Part shown: piece after piece, positions 35,216-43,376 of the stretch
Layout of the letters: each line of letters begins with the position of its first letter
Position numbering within the stretch: the first letter of the stretch is position 1
IMG/VR virus record: IMGVR_UViG_3300048029_000266
Coordinates: 1 to 64,000 of that record
From: a virus
DNA: 64,000 bases
Reading direction: 5' to 3' (one strand)
The notes under the pieces: generated by a model
Told to the model about the DNA's origin: nothing
What the model saw: only the letters and a program-made list of their open reading frames with translations
Database searches by the model: none
Program-made: the position numbers and the translations under genes

Positions 35216-37036
35216 CTATCTAATTAATTTAGGCACACCGTTGTGGTCTAATTTATAATATTTAAATCCTATATTTTCAGGTTCTTTGCTTACAGTTTTG
35301 GCTTGGATTCTATAATTATCTACATTGTGTATCAAACATAATCCAAATGCAATAGCACGGTCTGTGTTTCTAGTGCCGTAATTTGCAAGTTCATCTATAA
35401 GTTCTAAGAACCAAATATCTTCAACATTTTCTCTAATGTAATCATCCATTAAATCTTCCATTAGAGCCTTTACCTGCTTATTCATGTGAACGCCATACCT
35501 GTTTTTAGTTTTTGTTCCAGGATTATGAGCAGACTCAGGTTTTTCCTTTAAATACTTGAGCGCATTCATTCTTTTGAAATAATCAAGTATTCCAATCTTA
35601 GTATATTCTACTAACATTTTAGCATTATAATATACAGCTAATTTTAAACAACCATCCCAAAAATCTTCTTTTTTTGAAGGTCTATCTGTATACTCTGCAA
35701 CCACATAATCACTTGCGTGTTCTGTGTCTACAAATCTACGATAAATTATTGCACTACCCAAAGAGTCTGACGCACCTGCTTCATCTTGATCATAAGAGTC
35801 AATACCACCTATATCTAAATCTTTATAATCTGGCTCTGGATGATGTAATATTTTGTATGGCCCATCAGGATGTGGTCTCCATCTAACAATATAATTATCT
35901 TCATCATCAAACTCCCAATCTAAATATCCTTGCTGTATTTGACTTCTGTAGTCTTTATTGCCAAGTATTCTAGATCTTTGTGCATTTAACAATGAATTAT
36001 CAAACCTTGCTGTTTTAGTATTTAAAAAAGCTTCTTGTACAGTTAAAGGATAGTTTTGTATATGCAGGTTATATGCTTCTCTATCACCAGACTTGGTTAT
36101 AATATCTCTTTCTTCTAACAAAACCTCTTCTGCTTTTTTTACTTGCTCCTCACCTGTATCTACATTAAAATATCCATAGTACGCGCGCGATGCGGGTATG
36201 AACATAGGTATAAGATTATAAGCGTCAGCTTCGTAATACATGTCCATAAAATCTTTAGATGCTTTACTAATATCACCACCAGTACCACCCACAACAGGAA
36301 CACCAAACTGTAAGTTACCATCCATAAAACATGCTTTAGAAGACATATATGCATTTTTAAGATGTTTAAACTCACCAGCCTCTTCAAATACCATTAAGGA
36401 TACACGCTCACCTTTAAACACCTCTGGATTATCCATTGTTCTGCATATGATAGTAGATTGATAACCTCCAATCTCCCATTTACCATCTTTATTTTTTTGT
36501 TTGTATCCTGACCTTAATATACCGTCTGTATCTTTTAGAAAAGAATGTTTAAAGTTAGGATGTATACCATTAAGTCCTTTTTTAGTTTTATCAAAAAAAG
36601 CATCTGCGGTAGCTTGTAATCCTGCTGCTATACCAACATCATTAAATGGATAAAAAGTGTATTCGTGAGCAATCATTCCTGAGTTCATATAACTAAAGCC
36701 TTTGTCCCTAGCTTTTATTACAATCATTCCTTTATTTTCTTCTTTGCAAGTTTCAAATAACTCAAAATATTCATGATCCATTTGTCTATACCATGGACTA
36801 ATTAAAGTTTTACGAGATCCTGTAGTTCCGTCATTACCAAGTATCTTGTAGTAATTTAAATAGAAATAATATTTGCCAGATATTTTTTTCATGCCTTTAG
36901 GCTTATATCCATTTTTGCACCTGTCAAGCTCTTGCTCCCAATATTCTTGATAAGCTACAGATTCAGGATTTAAATCTGGATGACCATTATTCACTACAGG
37001 TCTGTATCTTTGTGGATCTTTTTTTGCTTTTGGCAT
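35216..37036 (-). CDS. terL: Terminase large subunit
   Basis: This 606-residue protein carries an atypical Walker A region (IVIKARDKGFSYMNSGM, residues 106-121) with an Asp-Lys-Gly-Phe-Ser loop, and a clear Walker B (SLMVFEE, residues 213-219, catalytic Glu). A C-terminal nuclease region begins around 'DIGGIDSYDQDEAGASDSLGSAIIYR' with the metal-binding Asp residues. It lacks the canonical GK[ST], as do several Bacteroidota phage terminases. The gene is next to the portal gene and drives ATP-dependent genome packaging. No small terminase is recognisable nearby. Confidence 0.9.
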   Translation of the reverse strand: MPKAKKDPQRYRPVVNNGHPDLNPESVAYQEYWEQELDRCKNGYKPKGMKKISGKYYFYLNYYKILGNDGTTGSRKTLISPWYRQMDHEYFELFETCKEENKGMIVIKARDKGFSYMNSGMIAHEYTFYPFNDVGIAAGLQATADAFFDKTKKGLNGIHPNFKHSFLKDTDGILRSGYKQKNKDGKWEIGGYQSTIICRTMDNPEVFKGERVSLMVFEEAGEFKHLKNAYMSSKACFMDGNLQFGVPVVGGTGGDISKASKDFMDMYYEADAYNLIPMFIPASRAYYGYFNVDTGEEQVKKAEEVLLEERDIITKSGDREAYNLHIQNYPLTVQEAFLNTKTARFDNSLLNAQRSRILGNKDYRSQIQQGYLDWEFDDEDNYIVRWRPHPDGPYKILHHPEPDYKDLDIGGIDSYDQDEAGASDSLGSAIIYRRFVDTEHASDYVVAEYTDRPSKKEDFWDGCLKLAVYYNAKMLVEYTKIGILDYFKRMNALKYLKEKPESAHNPGTKTKNRYGVHMNKQVKALMEDLMDDYIRENVEDIWFLELIDELANYGTRNTDRAIAFGLCLIHNVDNYRIQAKTVSKEPENIGFKYYKLDHNGVPKLIR

Positions 37037-37275
37037 TATATTAAACTAGTTAATATGTAATATACTATTAATGGAAATATTGTAGCTAATACATCCCATT
37101 TATCAAACATTCCGTAATCTAAATAATCATATACTTCTTTTGATATACCAACAGCTAATACTGATAGAAAAACATCAGTTTGTGACATACCCATTTCAGT
37201 AAATATTAATGCAAATATAATACCTGCCGCAGCGTGTTTATATTTATCTTTTCCTATATTTTTAAAATAACTCAT
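37036..37275 (-). CDS. Small two-helix membrane protein
   Basis: This 79-residue protein has two hydrophobic helices (about residues 16-40 and 62-79). The 'DKYKHAAAGIIFALI', 'GISKEVYDYLDYG' and 'FDKWDVLATIFPL' pattern resembles the DUF2279/YfiM-type family, where a His and a Lys-Glu-x-x-Asp motif recur. It overlaps the terminase start by one base. A holin-like or membrane accessory role is conceivable, but a separate 3-TM holin exists at 61322. Confidence 0.68.
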   Translation of the reverse strand: MSYFKNIGKDKYKHAAAGIIFALIFTEMGMSQTDVFLSVLAVGISKEVYDYLDYGMFDKWDVLATIFPLIVYYILTSLI

Positions 37276-37286
37276 ATTCTATTAAT

Positions 37287-40046
37287 TTATGGCGTTGTTC
37301 CATGCTCTGCACTAGTTCCACCTAAGAAGGTTGACCAATCATATTCTATTACTGCTGTTACCCAAAAAAATCTATTAGCGTTTTGCAAATCAACAGATTG
37401 CTGTATTGATAGTGCCATTTTATCTGTAGACTCAAAATGTTTTGCATTATCAAAAGCAAAGTGAAATACATGGTGGTCGTCATCTGCTGAAGCTGATATA
37501 GTTTCAGTTTCTTCTATAGTCCAAGCGTTAGTATATGATTGTCCACAAGGCGATGTTTCAATACCAACTGTTATATCACTTGCTGCTCCGTGCATCTGAG
37601 CGTAGTGTACCGTTACAGATACAACTCTACCGTCTGCTGGCATAACCATAGCTGCTTCTTCCTGATAGTTAACCGTCTGCTCATTAGCTGTTACAAACGG
37701 CATAAAATGTTTAGCTGTACCTAAATCATCTACAAAGTTCATTGGAAATACTTGTATTTGTTTTTGTAAACTACCTCCAATATCTAAATTACCGCTTAAC
37801 TTTATATTACCAGCAACATGTAGTTTTTCAGATGGAGCAGTAGTACCAATACCGACGTTTCCATCTTGATTAATAGTAAATTTAGTAGATTCATTAGAAC
37901 CATCCGCGTCTCTAAACCCTAGGTGTATCTTCTTGTTATCAGAAGTGTCTGAGTCTACTGTAAGTTTTAATACATGATCTCCTGTTGTTTCATCTTGTCT
38001 GTGATATATTCTAGCTGTCCTATCTTCAACGTCAAAGTTTATGCTTTCTTGCGCTTGTCTACCAATAGATAATCTTGGATTTGCTGTAGCATCAACTTTA
38101 TATATTTGTACTTTTTCACTAAATTTGTTTGCTACAGCACTACCATCAATTCTAAAATATTCTGCGATACCTCCAGAACCGTTGTCAGACCTAAGTATAA
38201 TATCAGAGTCATCAACTAGTTGGTCAATATATAAATTACCTGAACTAACTTGTCTTATGTAGCTATTACTGCCATCGTGATACATGTGTAAGTCACCAAA
38301 GTTACCAAGCTTTAAACCAACGCTATCATTAAGTCTAACTTCTTTACTAAACAATACTAGTTCGTCACCACCATCAACTCTAAAGTATTCTGCTACACCA
38401 CCTGAACCGTCGTCTGACCTAAATATAATGTCTCCGTCGTCTTGTAATGTTTGTATATAAAACGTTCCAGAGTTGTTAGTTATATAACCGTCGGCTGAGT
38501 GAAGTATTTCTAAGTCATCACTATCACCTAACTTTATTCTATCACCATCTCCAACTTTTATATTACCAGCAACTTCTAGCTTTTCGCTTGGTGTTTCTGT
38601 TCCTATACCAACATTACCTTCATGAGTAAACCTAACTTTTTCAATTAATGCTCCCGCGCTTGTACCATTAGCAAAATCGATAGTTATATCTCCAGAAGTA
38701 CTACCACCTGTACTGTCTAATACACCAAAAATACCACCAATAGAATATTCATTATATCCACCAAACTGCATACCATATTTTTCACTCGTAGCATTACCTG
38801 TTCCATTTAAAAATAATCCAGTATGAGCATCTGTAGAACTATTTGTTATTCTTGTTGGTTGATTTGTATCACCAGGGTCGCTTTTAATTGTAAGTTTAGC
38901 TTCTGGACCAGTTGTTCCTATACCGACGTTGCCGTCTTTTTCTATAAATATACCCTTGTTGTCGTAGACATACTTACCTATTCTTAACCCCTCAAACGAG
39001 TCGTTGTCAAATTCACCAGTAATTCCGTATTGGTCTGACGCGTCTGAATTTTGAATTAAATAACCTCTAGCCCAAGACCCAGTATAACTGCCGTAATAAA
39101 CATGAAAGTTTGAACTTGATAATCTTACACCGCCTCCATTAACATCTAGCTTATATGCTGGACTCGTAGTTCCAATACCTAGTCCAGTATCTGTTAACCG
39201 CATCCTTTCAGACGTCGCAATTCTGAATGATATTTTTCCACTAGTTGTATCGACACCGCCGCTTAACTGCAACATGTTTGATAAAGCGACTATTTGTACG
39301 GGAGTAGTGTCACCGTAATTCATAGTAAACTTGCCATAAGGAAAAGTTTCTGAATTACCGTTTATTATTTGAGCAAAGGTTTTGGGTGTTGAAGTAGTAA
39401 GCGTAATACCATCTCCCACACCATTAGTTCTTATGTCTAACCTTTTACCTGGACTAGTTGTGCCAATACCGACGTTTCCGTTAGCTAAAAATTTTACAGT
39501 ATCAGTACCGTTTGGCATAAATCTTATACCATCGCTGTTACTTCTTAATCTTAATCCAGTTGAAATATCAATATAGTTAGATGTATTAGCTACATAATAC
39601 GTATCTGCTATCATATTGCCATTTACATCTAGTTTTTGACTAGGACTAGTTGTTCCAATACCTACTTTATTATTACTAATTGATATATTGCTAATAAAAG
39701 TAGCTAAATCACTTGCGTTTCTAGCAATATTAGTAGAATTTAAATTTATAGCATCTACTTGAGCTTGTGTTGCACCAATTATATCGTCTGAATTGTTAGC
39801 AGCAGATAAAACTAGCATAGTAAGTATAGCTTTAAGACTATCTAAATCTACATCTTTGTCGTATTTAAGTTTTCTACCAGCGTGATATGTATTCTGAAAT
39901 AATTCTTCAATTGAGTCTAAAAGTTCGGCTCTTGTTCTTTTATCATCATTATCTAATTCAACTTTAGCTAATGTAACTTTGGGAACCTTAATCCTTCTTT
40001 TTTCTCGTACTTGCGAATTTTTATAATCTTCTTTACCTACCGCCAT
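37287..40046 (-). CDS. Fibre-like protein with repeated GNVGIGTTxPxxKL motifs
   Basis: After a helical N-terminus (about residues 1-120), this 919-residue protein contains six copies of a 'VGIGTT.P..KL.V.GN' motif. It also has two copies of a longer unit with 'YHDGSNSYI', 'GDIIFRSDDGSGGVAEYFRVDG' and similar strands. These beta-helix-like repeats are common in marine phage and host tail-fibre or surface proteins. No S74 chaperone motif is visible at the C-terminus, which ends in 'FWVTAVIEYDWSTFLGG'. It lies upstream of terminase, away from the tail genes, so it may be a head fibre or tail fibre. Confidence 0.78.
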   Translation of the reverse strand: MAVGKEDYKNSQVREKRRIKVPKVTLAKVELDNDDKRTRAELLDSIEELFQNTYHAGRKLKYDKDVDLDSLKAILTMLVLSAANNSDDIIGATQAQVDAINLNSTNIARNASDLATFISNISISNNKVGIGTTSPSQKLDVNGNMIADTYYVANTSNYIDISTGLRLRSNSDGIRFMPNGTDTVKFLANGNVGIGTTSPGKRLDIRTNGVGDGITLTTSTPKTFAQIINGNSETFPYGKFTMNYGDTTPVQIVALSNMLQLSGGVDTTSGKISFRIATSERMRLTDTGLGIGTTSPAYKLDVNGGGVRLSSSNFHVYYGSYTGSWARGYLIQNSDASDQYGITGEFDNDSFEGLRIGKYVYDNKGIFIEKDGNVGIGTTGPEAKLTIKSDPGDTNQPTRITNSSTDAHTGLFLNGTGNATSEKYGMQFGGYNEYSIGGIFGVLDSTGGSTSGDITIDFANGTSAGALIEKVRFTHEGNVGIGTETPSEKLEVAGNIKVGDGDRIKLGDSDDLEILHSADGYITNNSGTFYIQTLQDDGDIIFRSDDGSGGVAEYFRVDGGDELVLFSKEVRLNDSVGLKLGNFGDLHMYHDGSNSYIRQVSSGNLYIDQLVDDSDIILRSDNGSGGIAEYFRIDGSAVANKFSEKVQIYKVDATANPRLSIGRQAQESINFDVEDRTARIYHRQDETTGDHVLKLTVDSDTSDNKKIHLGFRDADGSNESTKFTINQDGNVGIGTTAPSEKLHVAGNIKLSGNLDIGGSLQKQIQVFPMNFVDDLGTAKHFMPFVTANEQTVNYQEEAAMVMPADGRVVSVTVHYAQMHGAASDITVGIETSPCGQSYTNAWTIEETETISASADDDHHVFHFAFDNAKHFESTDKMALSIQQSVDLQNANRFFWVTAVIEYDWSTFLGGTSAEHGTTP

Positions 40047-40260
40047 ACTTAATCTTTTTAAAACCAGACATTTTTCCTAAGCCAAATGGATCTCTTGGAT
40101 CTTGTTTAGCTTCTAATTTAGCATGGTACTCTTCGTCTAAATTAACTCCATGTATAGATTCAGTATATTTACTAAGTTGTTTAGCCTTAGAAAAGTCCCC
40201 CTCCTTCATAAACTTATTAAACCTATATTTAAGATTTTGTAATTTAGGTTTTTTAGTCAT
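40033..40260 (-). CDS. Small basic protein
   Basis: This 75-residue, Lys-rich protein begins MTKKPKLQNLKYRFN; I chose this ATG because it overlaps the upstream stop by 8 bases, like many junctions here. It is helical with 'AKQLSKYTESIHGVNLDEEYHAKLEAKQDPRDPFG' and ends in a YGGR tail. It overlaps the start of the fibre-like gene by 14 bases. It may be a packaged or morphogenesis protein; no family is recognised. Confidence 0.6.
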   Translation of the reverse strand: MTKKPKLQNLKYRFNKFMKEGDFSKAKQLSKYTESIHGVNLDEEYHAKLEAKQDPRDPFGLGKMSGFKKIKYGGR

Positions 40261-40576
40261 GCTGTATACGACCACCGCCAGGATAGTTCATCTTACCACC
40301 CTTCATCATTTTCTTTTTGCGTTTTGGTTTCTTTGTGCCAAACTTAGCTTCAATTGCACCTGAAAAACGATTCATCATTTCATTCTTTTTTTCACTTACC
40401 TTTTGAAAAGAACCACCATACATAAACTCTTTGTCTGATTTAGACATTTTTCCACCATAAGCCATATAGCCCATTTTGTTTCTAACGTCTGTTGGTAATT
40501 TTGCTAATCCTGGATTTTTTTTAGAATCAACTGGTTTTAGTTTACCACCTTTTTTCATTTTCTTTTTTCCGTACAT
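40253..40576 (-). CDS. Small highly basic protein with QHD C-terminus
   Basis: This 107-residue protein is mostly Lys, Gly and Met, with 'KKMKKGGKL' and 'KKPKRKKKMMKGGKM' clusters and a 'MYGGSF' centre. Such Gly/Lys-rich small proteins are often packaged with the genome. It ends in -RIQHD, a C-terminus shared with the small basic proteins at 60712 and 61009. It overlaps the next gene by 8 bases. Confidence 0.62.
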   Translation of the reverse strand: MYGKKKMKKGGKLKPVDSKKNPGLAKLPTDVRNKMGYMAYGGKMSKSDKEFMYGGSFQKVSEKKNEMMNRFSGAIEAKFGTKKPKRKKKMMKGGKMNYPGGGRIQHD

Positions 40577-40581
40577 ATTAA

Positions 40582-41115
40582 TTAAATATTTTCATTCATT
40601 TCTTTTTTATTTTCCAAGAAAGATAACTTTTTGTCTCCTACAATCTTTTGACGCTCACCACGTCTTTCAATTGCATCAACAAGCGTTTGTCTTGTCTTGT
40701 ATATCTTTTCGATCCCTATCATTATCTTTTGTAGACCTTCAGCTGTATCTTCATCTATATGCATGTTGTTCATATAGGTGGTAAACTGACTAATCTTCGT
40801 ATTAAAAGCAATTAGCTGTTCGTCTAACGGATCAAACTGTAATTGTTTGTATTTATCAATAGCAGCCAATACCTCTGGTCTTTTTTCACCATACCACTCG
40901 TACTTACCATACAAGTCTTTATTGACAGCTTTTTTTCTTTCAGATTCAGTAAAATGTCTGTAAGGACTATCGTAGTCACAAACAAGAGCTATCCACTTCA
41001 TTGCTGTTGCTCCTAGCTTTTCAGCCTTTATAACTTTGACAAACTCTGGAATAGCCATAACTCCATCGTCTTGTTTTACTATGTCCCCCTGTTTATCTAA
41101 CTTTAATAGATACAT
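40582..41115 (-). CDS. Uncharacterised protein from a leaderless promoter
   Basis: I place the start at MYLLKLDK (177 residues) because a TTTG-N20-TATTTTTG promoter ends four bases before that ATG, and the extra upstream codons would overlap the previous gene. The protein has 'TAMKWIALVCDYDSPYRHFTESERKKAVNKDLYG' (about residues 37-70), followed by long helices to a basic C-terminus (NKKEMNENI). It looks conserved in Bacteroidota phages near terminase genes, but I do not know its function. Confidence 0.65.
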   Translation of the reverse strand: MYLLKLDKQGDIVKQDDGVMAIPEFVKVIKAEKLGATAMKWIALVCDYDSPYRHFTESERKKAVNKDLYGKYEWYGEKRPEVLAAIDKYKQLQFDPLDEQLIAFNTKISQFTTYMNNMHIDEDTAEGLQKIMIGIEKIYKTRQTLVDAIERRGERQKIVGDKKLSFLENKKEMNENI

Positions 41116-41119
41116 TTTA

Positions 41120-41127
41120 CAAAAATA
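41120..41127 (-). promoter_or_regulatory. Leaderless-type promoter (TATTTTTG, 4 bases before ATG)
   Basis: TATTTTTG on the minus strand ends four bases before the ATG at 41115. A TTTG lies exactly 20 bases upstream (complement of 41148-41151), inside the previous gene. Together they form a complete Bacteroidota promoter. Confidence 0.72.
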
Positions 41128-41129
41128 TA

Positions 41130-41411
41130 CTATTCTCCTTGATATTGCAAATCGTAACGAACACACCAAATAAACTCAGGCCCCGCTGGTTCGCTAAAAC
41201 CTCTCCAGTCTTGTAAAAGTAAATAAGACTCATTTTCTATAGAGCTATAGGTTTGTTTCAATATAACAAAAGATAAGCTAGTTATTTCTTCTATAAGAGA
41301 ATCTTCATCATTTATTAGACTATCCATGTGATGATAATATTTCTCCATCACAAATATGTCGTCATTTATTACCCAAACGCTCCCGTGACTATTTGAATAT
41401 TTATTTATCAT
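41130..41411 (-). CDS. Uncharacterised 93-residue protein, leaderless
   Basis: It begins MINKYSNSHGSVWVINDDIFVMEKYYHH and contains a 'SYLLLQDWRGFSEPAGPEFIWCVRYDLQ' C-terminal part. The protein is acidic-neutral and probably alpha/beta. No family is recognised. Its ATG is four bases after a TATATTTG box, and a terminator-like hairpin precedes that promoter, so it forms its own transcription unit with the gene that follows. Confidence 0.6.
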   Translation of the reverse strand: MINKYSNSHGSVWVINDDIFVMEKYYHHMDSLINDEDSLIEEITSLSFVILKQTYSSIENESYLLLQDWRGFSEPAGPEFIWCVRYDLQYQGE

Positions 41412-41415
41412 ATAA

Positions 41416-41423
41416 CAAATATA
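41416..41423 (-). promoter_or_regulatory. Leaderless-type promoter (TATATTTG, 4 bases before ATG)
   Basis: TATATTTG on the minus strand ends four bases before the ATG at 41411. No TTG is found at the -33 position. The spacing equals that of the other four leaderless-type promoters in this window. Confidence 0.62.
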
Positions 41424-41441
41424 GCAGTATAAAAACTAAAT

Positions 41442-41454
41442 AACGCGAAGCGTT
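41442..41454 (-). terminator. Small GC hairpin between two minus-strand units
   Basis: AACGC-TTC-GCGTT (5-bp stem, 3-base loop) lies 42 bases after the stop at 41497. On the minus strand a T-rich run (ATTTAGTTTTTATA) follows. A second weak hairpin of AAAATC and GATTTT lies just before it. It likely ends the 42.8-41.5 kb unit before the next promoter. Confidence 0.45.
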
Positions 41455-41496
41455 CGATTTTTTTCATACCAAAATCAAAGATTTTAATATTCAAAA

Positions 41497-41790
41497 TCAA
41501 ATCATATACGGATTATTACCGTATGTCTCTTTAAACAAATAGGGATTAAAGGCCTGGTTAGGCATTTGCTGTAGCCTCATAATTACAGAAGGATCTACAA
41601 AGTTACCTCTTTGCGCAACATTTATTGGCATTTGACGATTAGGTAGATTAGGACTAGAAGCATTGGCTTGCATCATTTGATTTCTAGCTACCATTGGATT
41701 AGCTTGTTTAACGTCTGGCTGTATTTCTTGCGGTTTTTCGTAAATATTACCAGCCTTAGCTTTTTGTAGTGTGTTGTATATATTCGACAT
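41497..41790 (-). CDS. Small Asn/Gln/Met/Pro-rich protein
   Basis: This 97-residue protein is of low complexity (Asn, Gln, Pro, Met) with 'ARNQMMQANASSPNLPNRQMPINVAQRG' in the centre and a 'PYLFKETYGNNPYMI' end. It starts on the last base of the stop of the preceding gene (TAATG). Composition suggests a disordered linker-like virion component; no family is recognised. Confidence 0.55.
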   Translation of the reverse strand: MSNIYNTLQKAKAGNIYEKPQEIQPDVKQANPMVARNQMMQANASSPNLPNRQMPINVAQRGNFVDPSVIMRLQQMPNQAFNPYLFKETYGNNPYMI

Positions 41791-42398
41791 TACCTTACGT
41801 ATTTATTATATCCTTGCATAAACCTTTTGTATGAGGTGTTATCGTCTTGATATTGCTTCATGCCTGTCATATTATAATGATCCTTATAGTAGTTATACAG
41901 CCCCATAGGTGTATTTTCTGGCAAAGGAGCTGGAGAAAGACCATACACCTGTCTAGCGACAGCTACAGAAGCTAAAGGATCATCTTGTTTAAGCAACATG
42001 TTTAACCCATAAGCATCGCTAGGTAATCCTAATTCATTATACCTTACCTTATACTTATCTCTTGTATCGCTCTTTTGTTGAAATAAAGTTTGAAAAGCAT
42101 CATTATCTATTGACATAGGAGAAGCAGTATATGTTCTACCATAAGCACTCAAGTCATGCCCCATACTATTCTCCATAAATGCTGTCATAGTAAGCAAATT
42201 GTCTAGTACCTCTCGCGAACCTTCACTTTCATACGAAACAACCTTATCTATAGCATTCTCTAAATTCTGCTGATTACTTAACTTAACATTGTTATTCTGT
42301 GCTGGTACAAGTATAGACTGAACTAAGTCGTGCATATACTTATTAGCATCTTGTACTGAATTAACTCTGTATGGATTATGTTTAGGTGTATGTGGCAT
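41790..42398 (-). CDS. Possible lytic transglycosylase-like virion protein
   Basis: Residues 65-110 of this 202-residue protein read 'LLTMTAFMENSMGHDLSAYGRTYTASPMSIDNDAFQTL'. That fits the 'a.iEs..G.......SPmQId' pattern of SLT-like muramidases, with Glu76 as candidate catalytic acid. 'DDPLASVAVARQVYG' at about residues 136-150 parallels the repeat-rich helix of that fold. No signal peptide is present. It lies in the first operon left of the divergent region, between two uncharacterised genes. I rate the fold as plausible, not proven. Confidence 0.55.
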   Translation of the reverse strand: MPHTPKHNPYRVNSVQDANKYMHDLVQSILVPAQNNNVKLSNQQNLENAIDKVVSYESEGSREVLDNLLTMTAFMENSMGHDLSAYGRTYTASPMSIDNDAFQTLFQQKSDTRDKYKVRYNELGLPSDAYGLNMLLKQDDPLASVAVARQVYGLSPAPLPENTPMGLYNYYKDHYNMTGMKQYQDDNTSYKRFMQGYNKYVR

Positions 42399-42401
42399 TG
42401 T

Positions 42402-42809
42402 TTAATATTTAGGACCTATGTTTGAATAATTGTAAGGCACATTAGGAATATCAAAATTAATATCTTCAACAGCACCTGACAAAGGATTTTTTCCTTGCTT
42501 ATGTAATTTATATAGTATTTTAGGTATTTGTTTTAATTGTTGATTAATCTTTGAATCATAAACTTTCCTTAAAAATCGCCTTTTTATAGATCTAGATGTT
42601 TGCGGATGCAAATTTTTGTAAGTCATAAATCTTTTAGCGTTGAATAACAAAGGAGTACCTATATATTCTAAAGATCCAGAACCACCAATAACCATATTAT
42701 CTAACTCTTGTTGACTCATTGCTCTAGTTGTGTAATCATGTATTGATGCCTCTGGTAAAGTATATGGACCATAGGTTTTATCATCATCTGTATAAAGAGC
42801 TTTGTTCAT
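42402..42809 (-). CDS. Uncharacterised protein, first gene of the leftward region
   Basis: This 135-residue protein has an acidic N-terminus (NKALYTDDDKTYGPYTLPEA), a 'MIGGSG' turn, and a basic C-terminal part (SRSIKRRFLRKVYDSKINQQLKQIPK). No family is recognised. Its ATG is four bases after a TACATTTG promoter box, so it opens the leftward virion region with a probably leaderless mRNA. The next gene starts three bases after its stop. Confidence 0.62.
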   Translation of the reverse strand: MNKALYTDDDKTYGPYTLPEASIHDYTTRAMSQQELDNMVIGGSGSLEYIGTPLLFNAKRFMTYKNLHPQTSRSIKRRFLRKVYDSKINQQLKQIPKILYKLHKQGKNPLSGAVEDINFDIPNVPYNYSNIGPKY

Positions 42810-42813
42810 AATG

Positions 42814-42821
42814 CAAATGTA
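42814..42821 (-). promoter_or_regulatory. Leaderless-type promoter (TACATTTG, 4 bases before ATG)
   Basis: TACATTTG on the minus strand ends four bases before the ATG at 42809. It is the outermost leftward promoter, at the divergent boundary. No TTG is seen 17-23 bases upstream. Confidence 0.62.
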
Positions 42822-42892
42822 CTAAAAATTATGTGTATTTGTAGAGAAGGGATGCTTTATGCTAAATACCCCCTCCCCTGTCCTATATTTTT

Positions 42893-42907
42893 TTACACCC
42901 CGTGTAA
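42893..42907. promoter_or_regulatory. Perfect inverted repeat in the divergent region
   Basis: TTACAC and GTGTAA are separated by CCC, giving a 15-base perfect inverted repeat. A C-rich tract (42868-42879) lies to its left. It sits between the leftward promoter and the rightward operon, a natural place for an operator; it could also form an RNA hairpin in the rightward leader. The binding protein is unknown. Confidence 0.45.
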
Positions 42908-42926
42908 CATATATTGGATTATGTCA

Positions 42927-42985
42927 GTATTTTGCGTAATACCTGCACGCATTCTACTGTTCTCTTAATTATAGCAGGTTAATAC
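42927..42985 (+). promoter_or_regulatory. Stem-loop leader before the first rightward gene
   Basis: ACCTGC (42941-42946) pairs with GCAGGT (42974-42979), and GTATT (42927-42931) can pair either with AATAC just inside it (42938-42942) or with AATAC at 42981-42985. The structure ends 10 bases before the ATG at 42996, so it could hide or expose the ribosome entry site. Only a near-match to the -7 box (GTATTTTGC) is seen, so the rightward promoter is uncertain. Confidence 0.4.
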
Positions 42986-42995
42986 TTATATTACA

Positions 42996-43289
42996 ATGGG
43001 ATTATTTAAATCACTAACAAATTTAGCTGTGTCAACAGTACAATTAGCTAAAGAAGACAAACAGTTTCGTAAAGATGTACTGTTAAGTCCTGTGCACATA
43101 CCAATTGCTGCACATAAAATCTTCTTTGACAAGCTAGATGAAGCTACTGGCTCTAAAAGAGCTTGTAAAAATGTAGCTTACAAAGTAGTTGATGTCATTA
43201 CTCAGCATGAGTTAAGACAACAGGCAGAGACTCTATACCCAGACATTAAGTTCGATAAAGACATTAAATTCCATAGTGTAGAACTTTAA
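42996..43289 (+). CDS. First rightward early gene, function unknown
   Basis: This 97-residue protein starts with an amphipathic helix (MGLFKSLTNLAVSTVQLAKEDKQF), then 'LLSPVHIPIAAHKIFFDKLDEATGSKRACKNV' and a basic/acidic C-terminus. No family is recognised. It is the first gene of the plus-strand operon and is separated from all later genes by the ribozyme-containing 292-base gap, so it may have a different expression level. Confidence 0.68.
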   Translation: MGLFKSLTNLAVSTVQLAKEDKQFRKDVLLSPVHIPIAAHKIFFDKLDEATGSKRACKNVAYKVVDVITQHELRQQAETLYPDIKFDKDIKFHSVEL

Positions 43290-43302
43290 CAGTCTGATTA
43301 TC

Positions 43303-43355
43303 AATTAGTTAAGCGGTAACACCTTGAAATTGTGCGCTATAGTGTTAAACTAATT
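43303..43355 (+). ncRNA. Long stem-loop upstream of the ribozyme
   Basis: AATTAGTT (43303-43310) pairs with AACTAATT (43348-43355), and TAACAC (43317-43322) with GTGTTA (43342-43347), interrupted by a 6-base bulge AAGCGG. That gives 14 pairs around a 19-base loop. It begins 13 bases after the stop of the first gene. It could protect the 3' end left by ribozyme cleavage or be part of a larger structured RNA. Confidence 0.55.
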
Positions 43356-43376
43356 TATTTAAGTAATCAAGATGGT

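Noticed and set aside
41116-41169. Upstream extension of the 177-residue protein to 41169
   Set aside because: It would pass through the promoter box and overlap the previous gene; the ATG at 41115 has the same promoter spacing as four other genes.
42868-42879. C-rich tract as a G-quadruplex or origin element
   Set aside because: Only two runs of C of adequate length are present, not enough for a quadruplex, and no iterons flank it.
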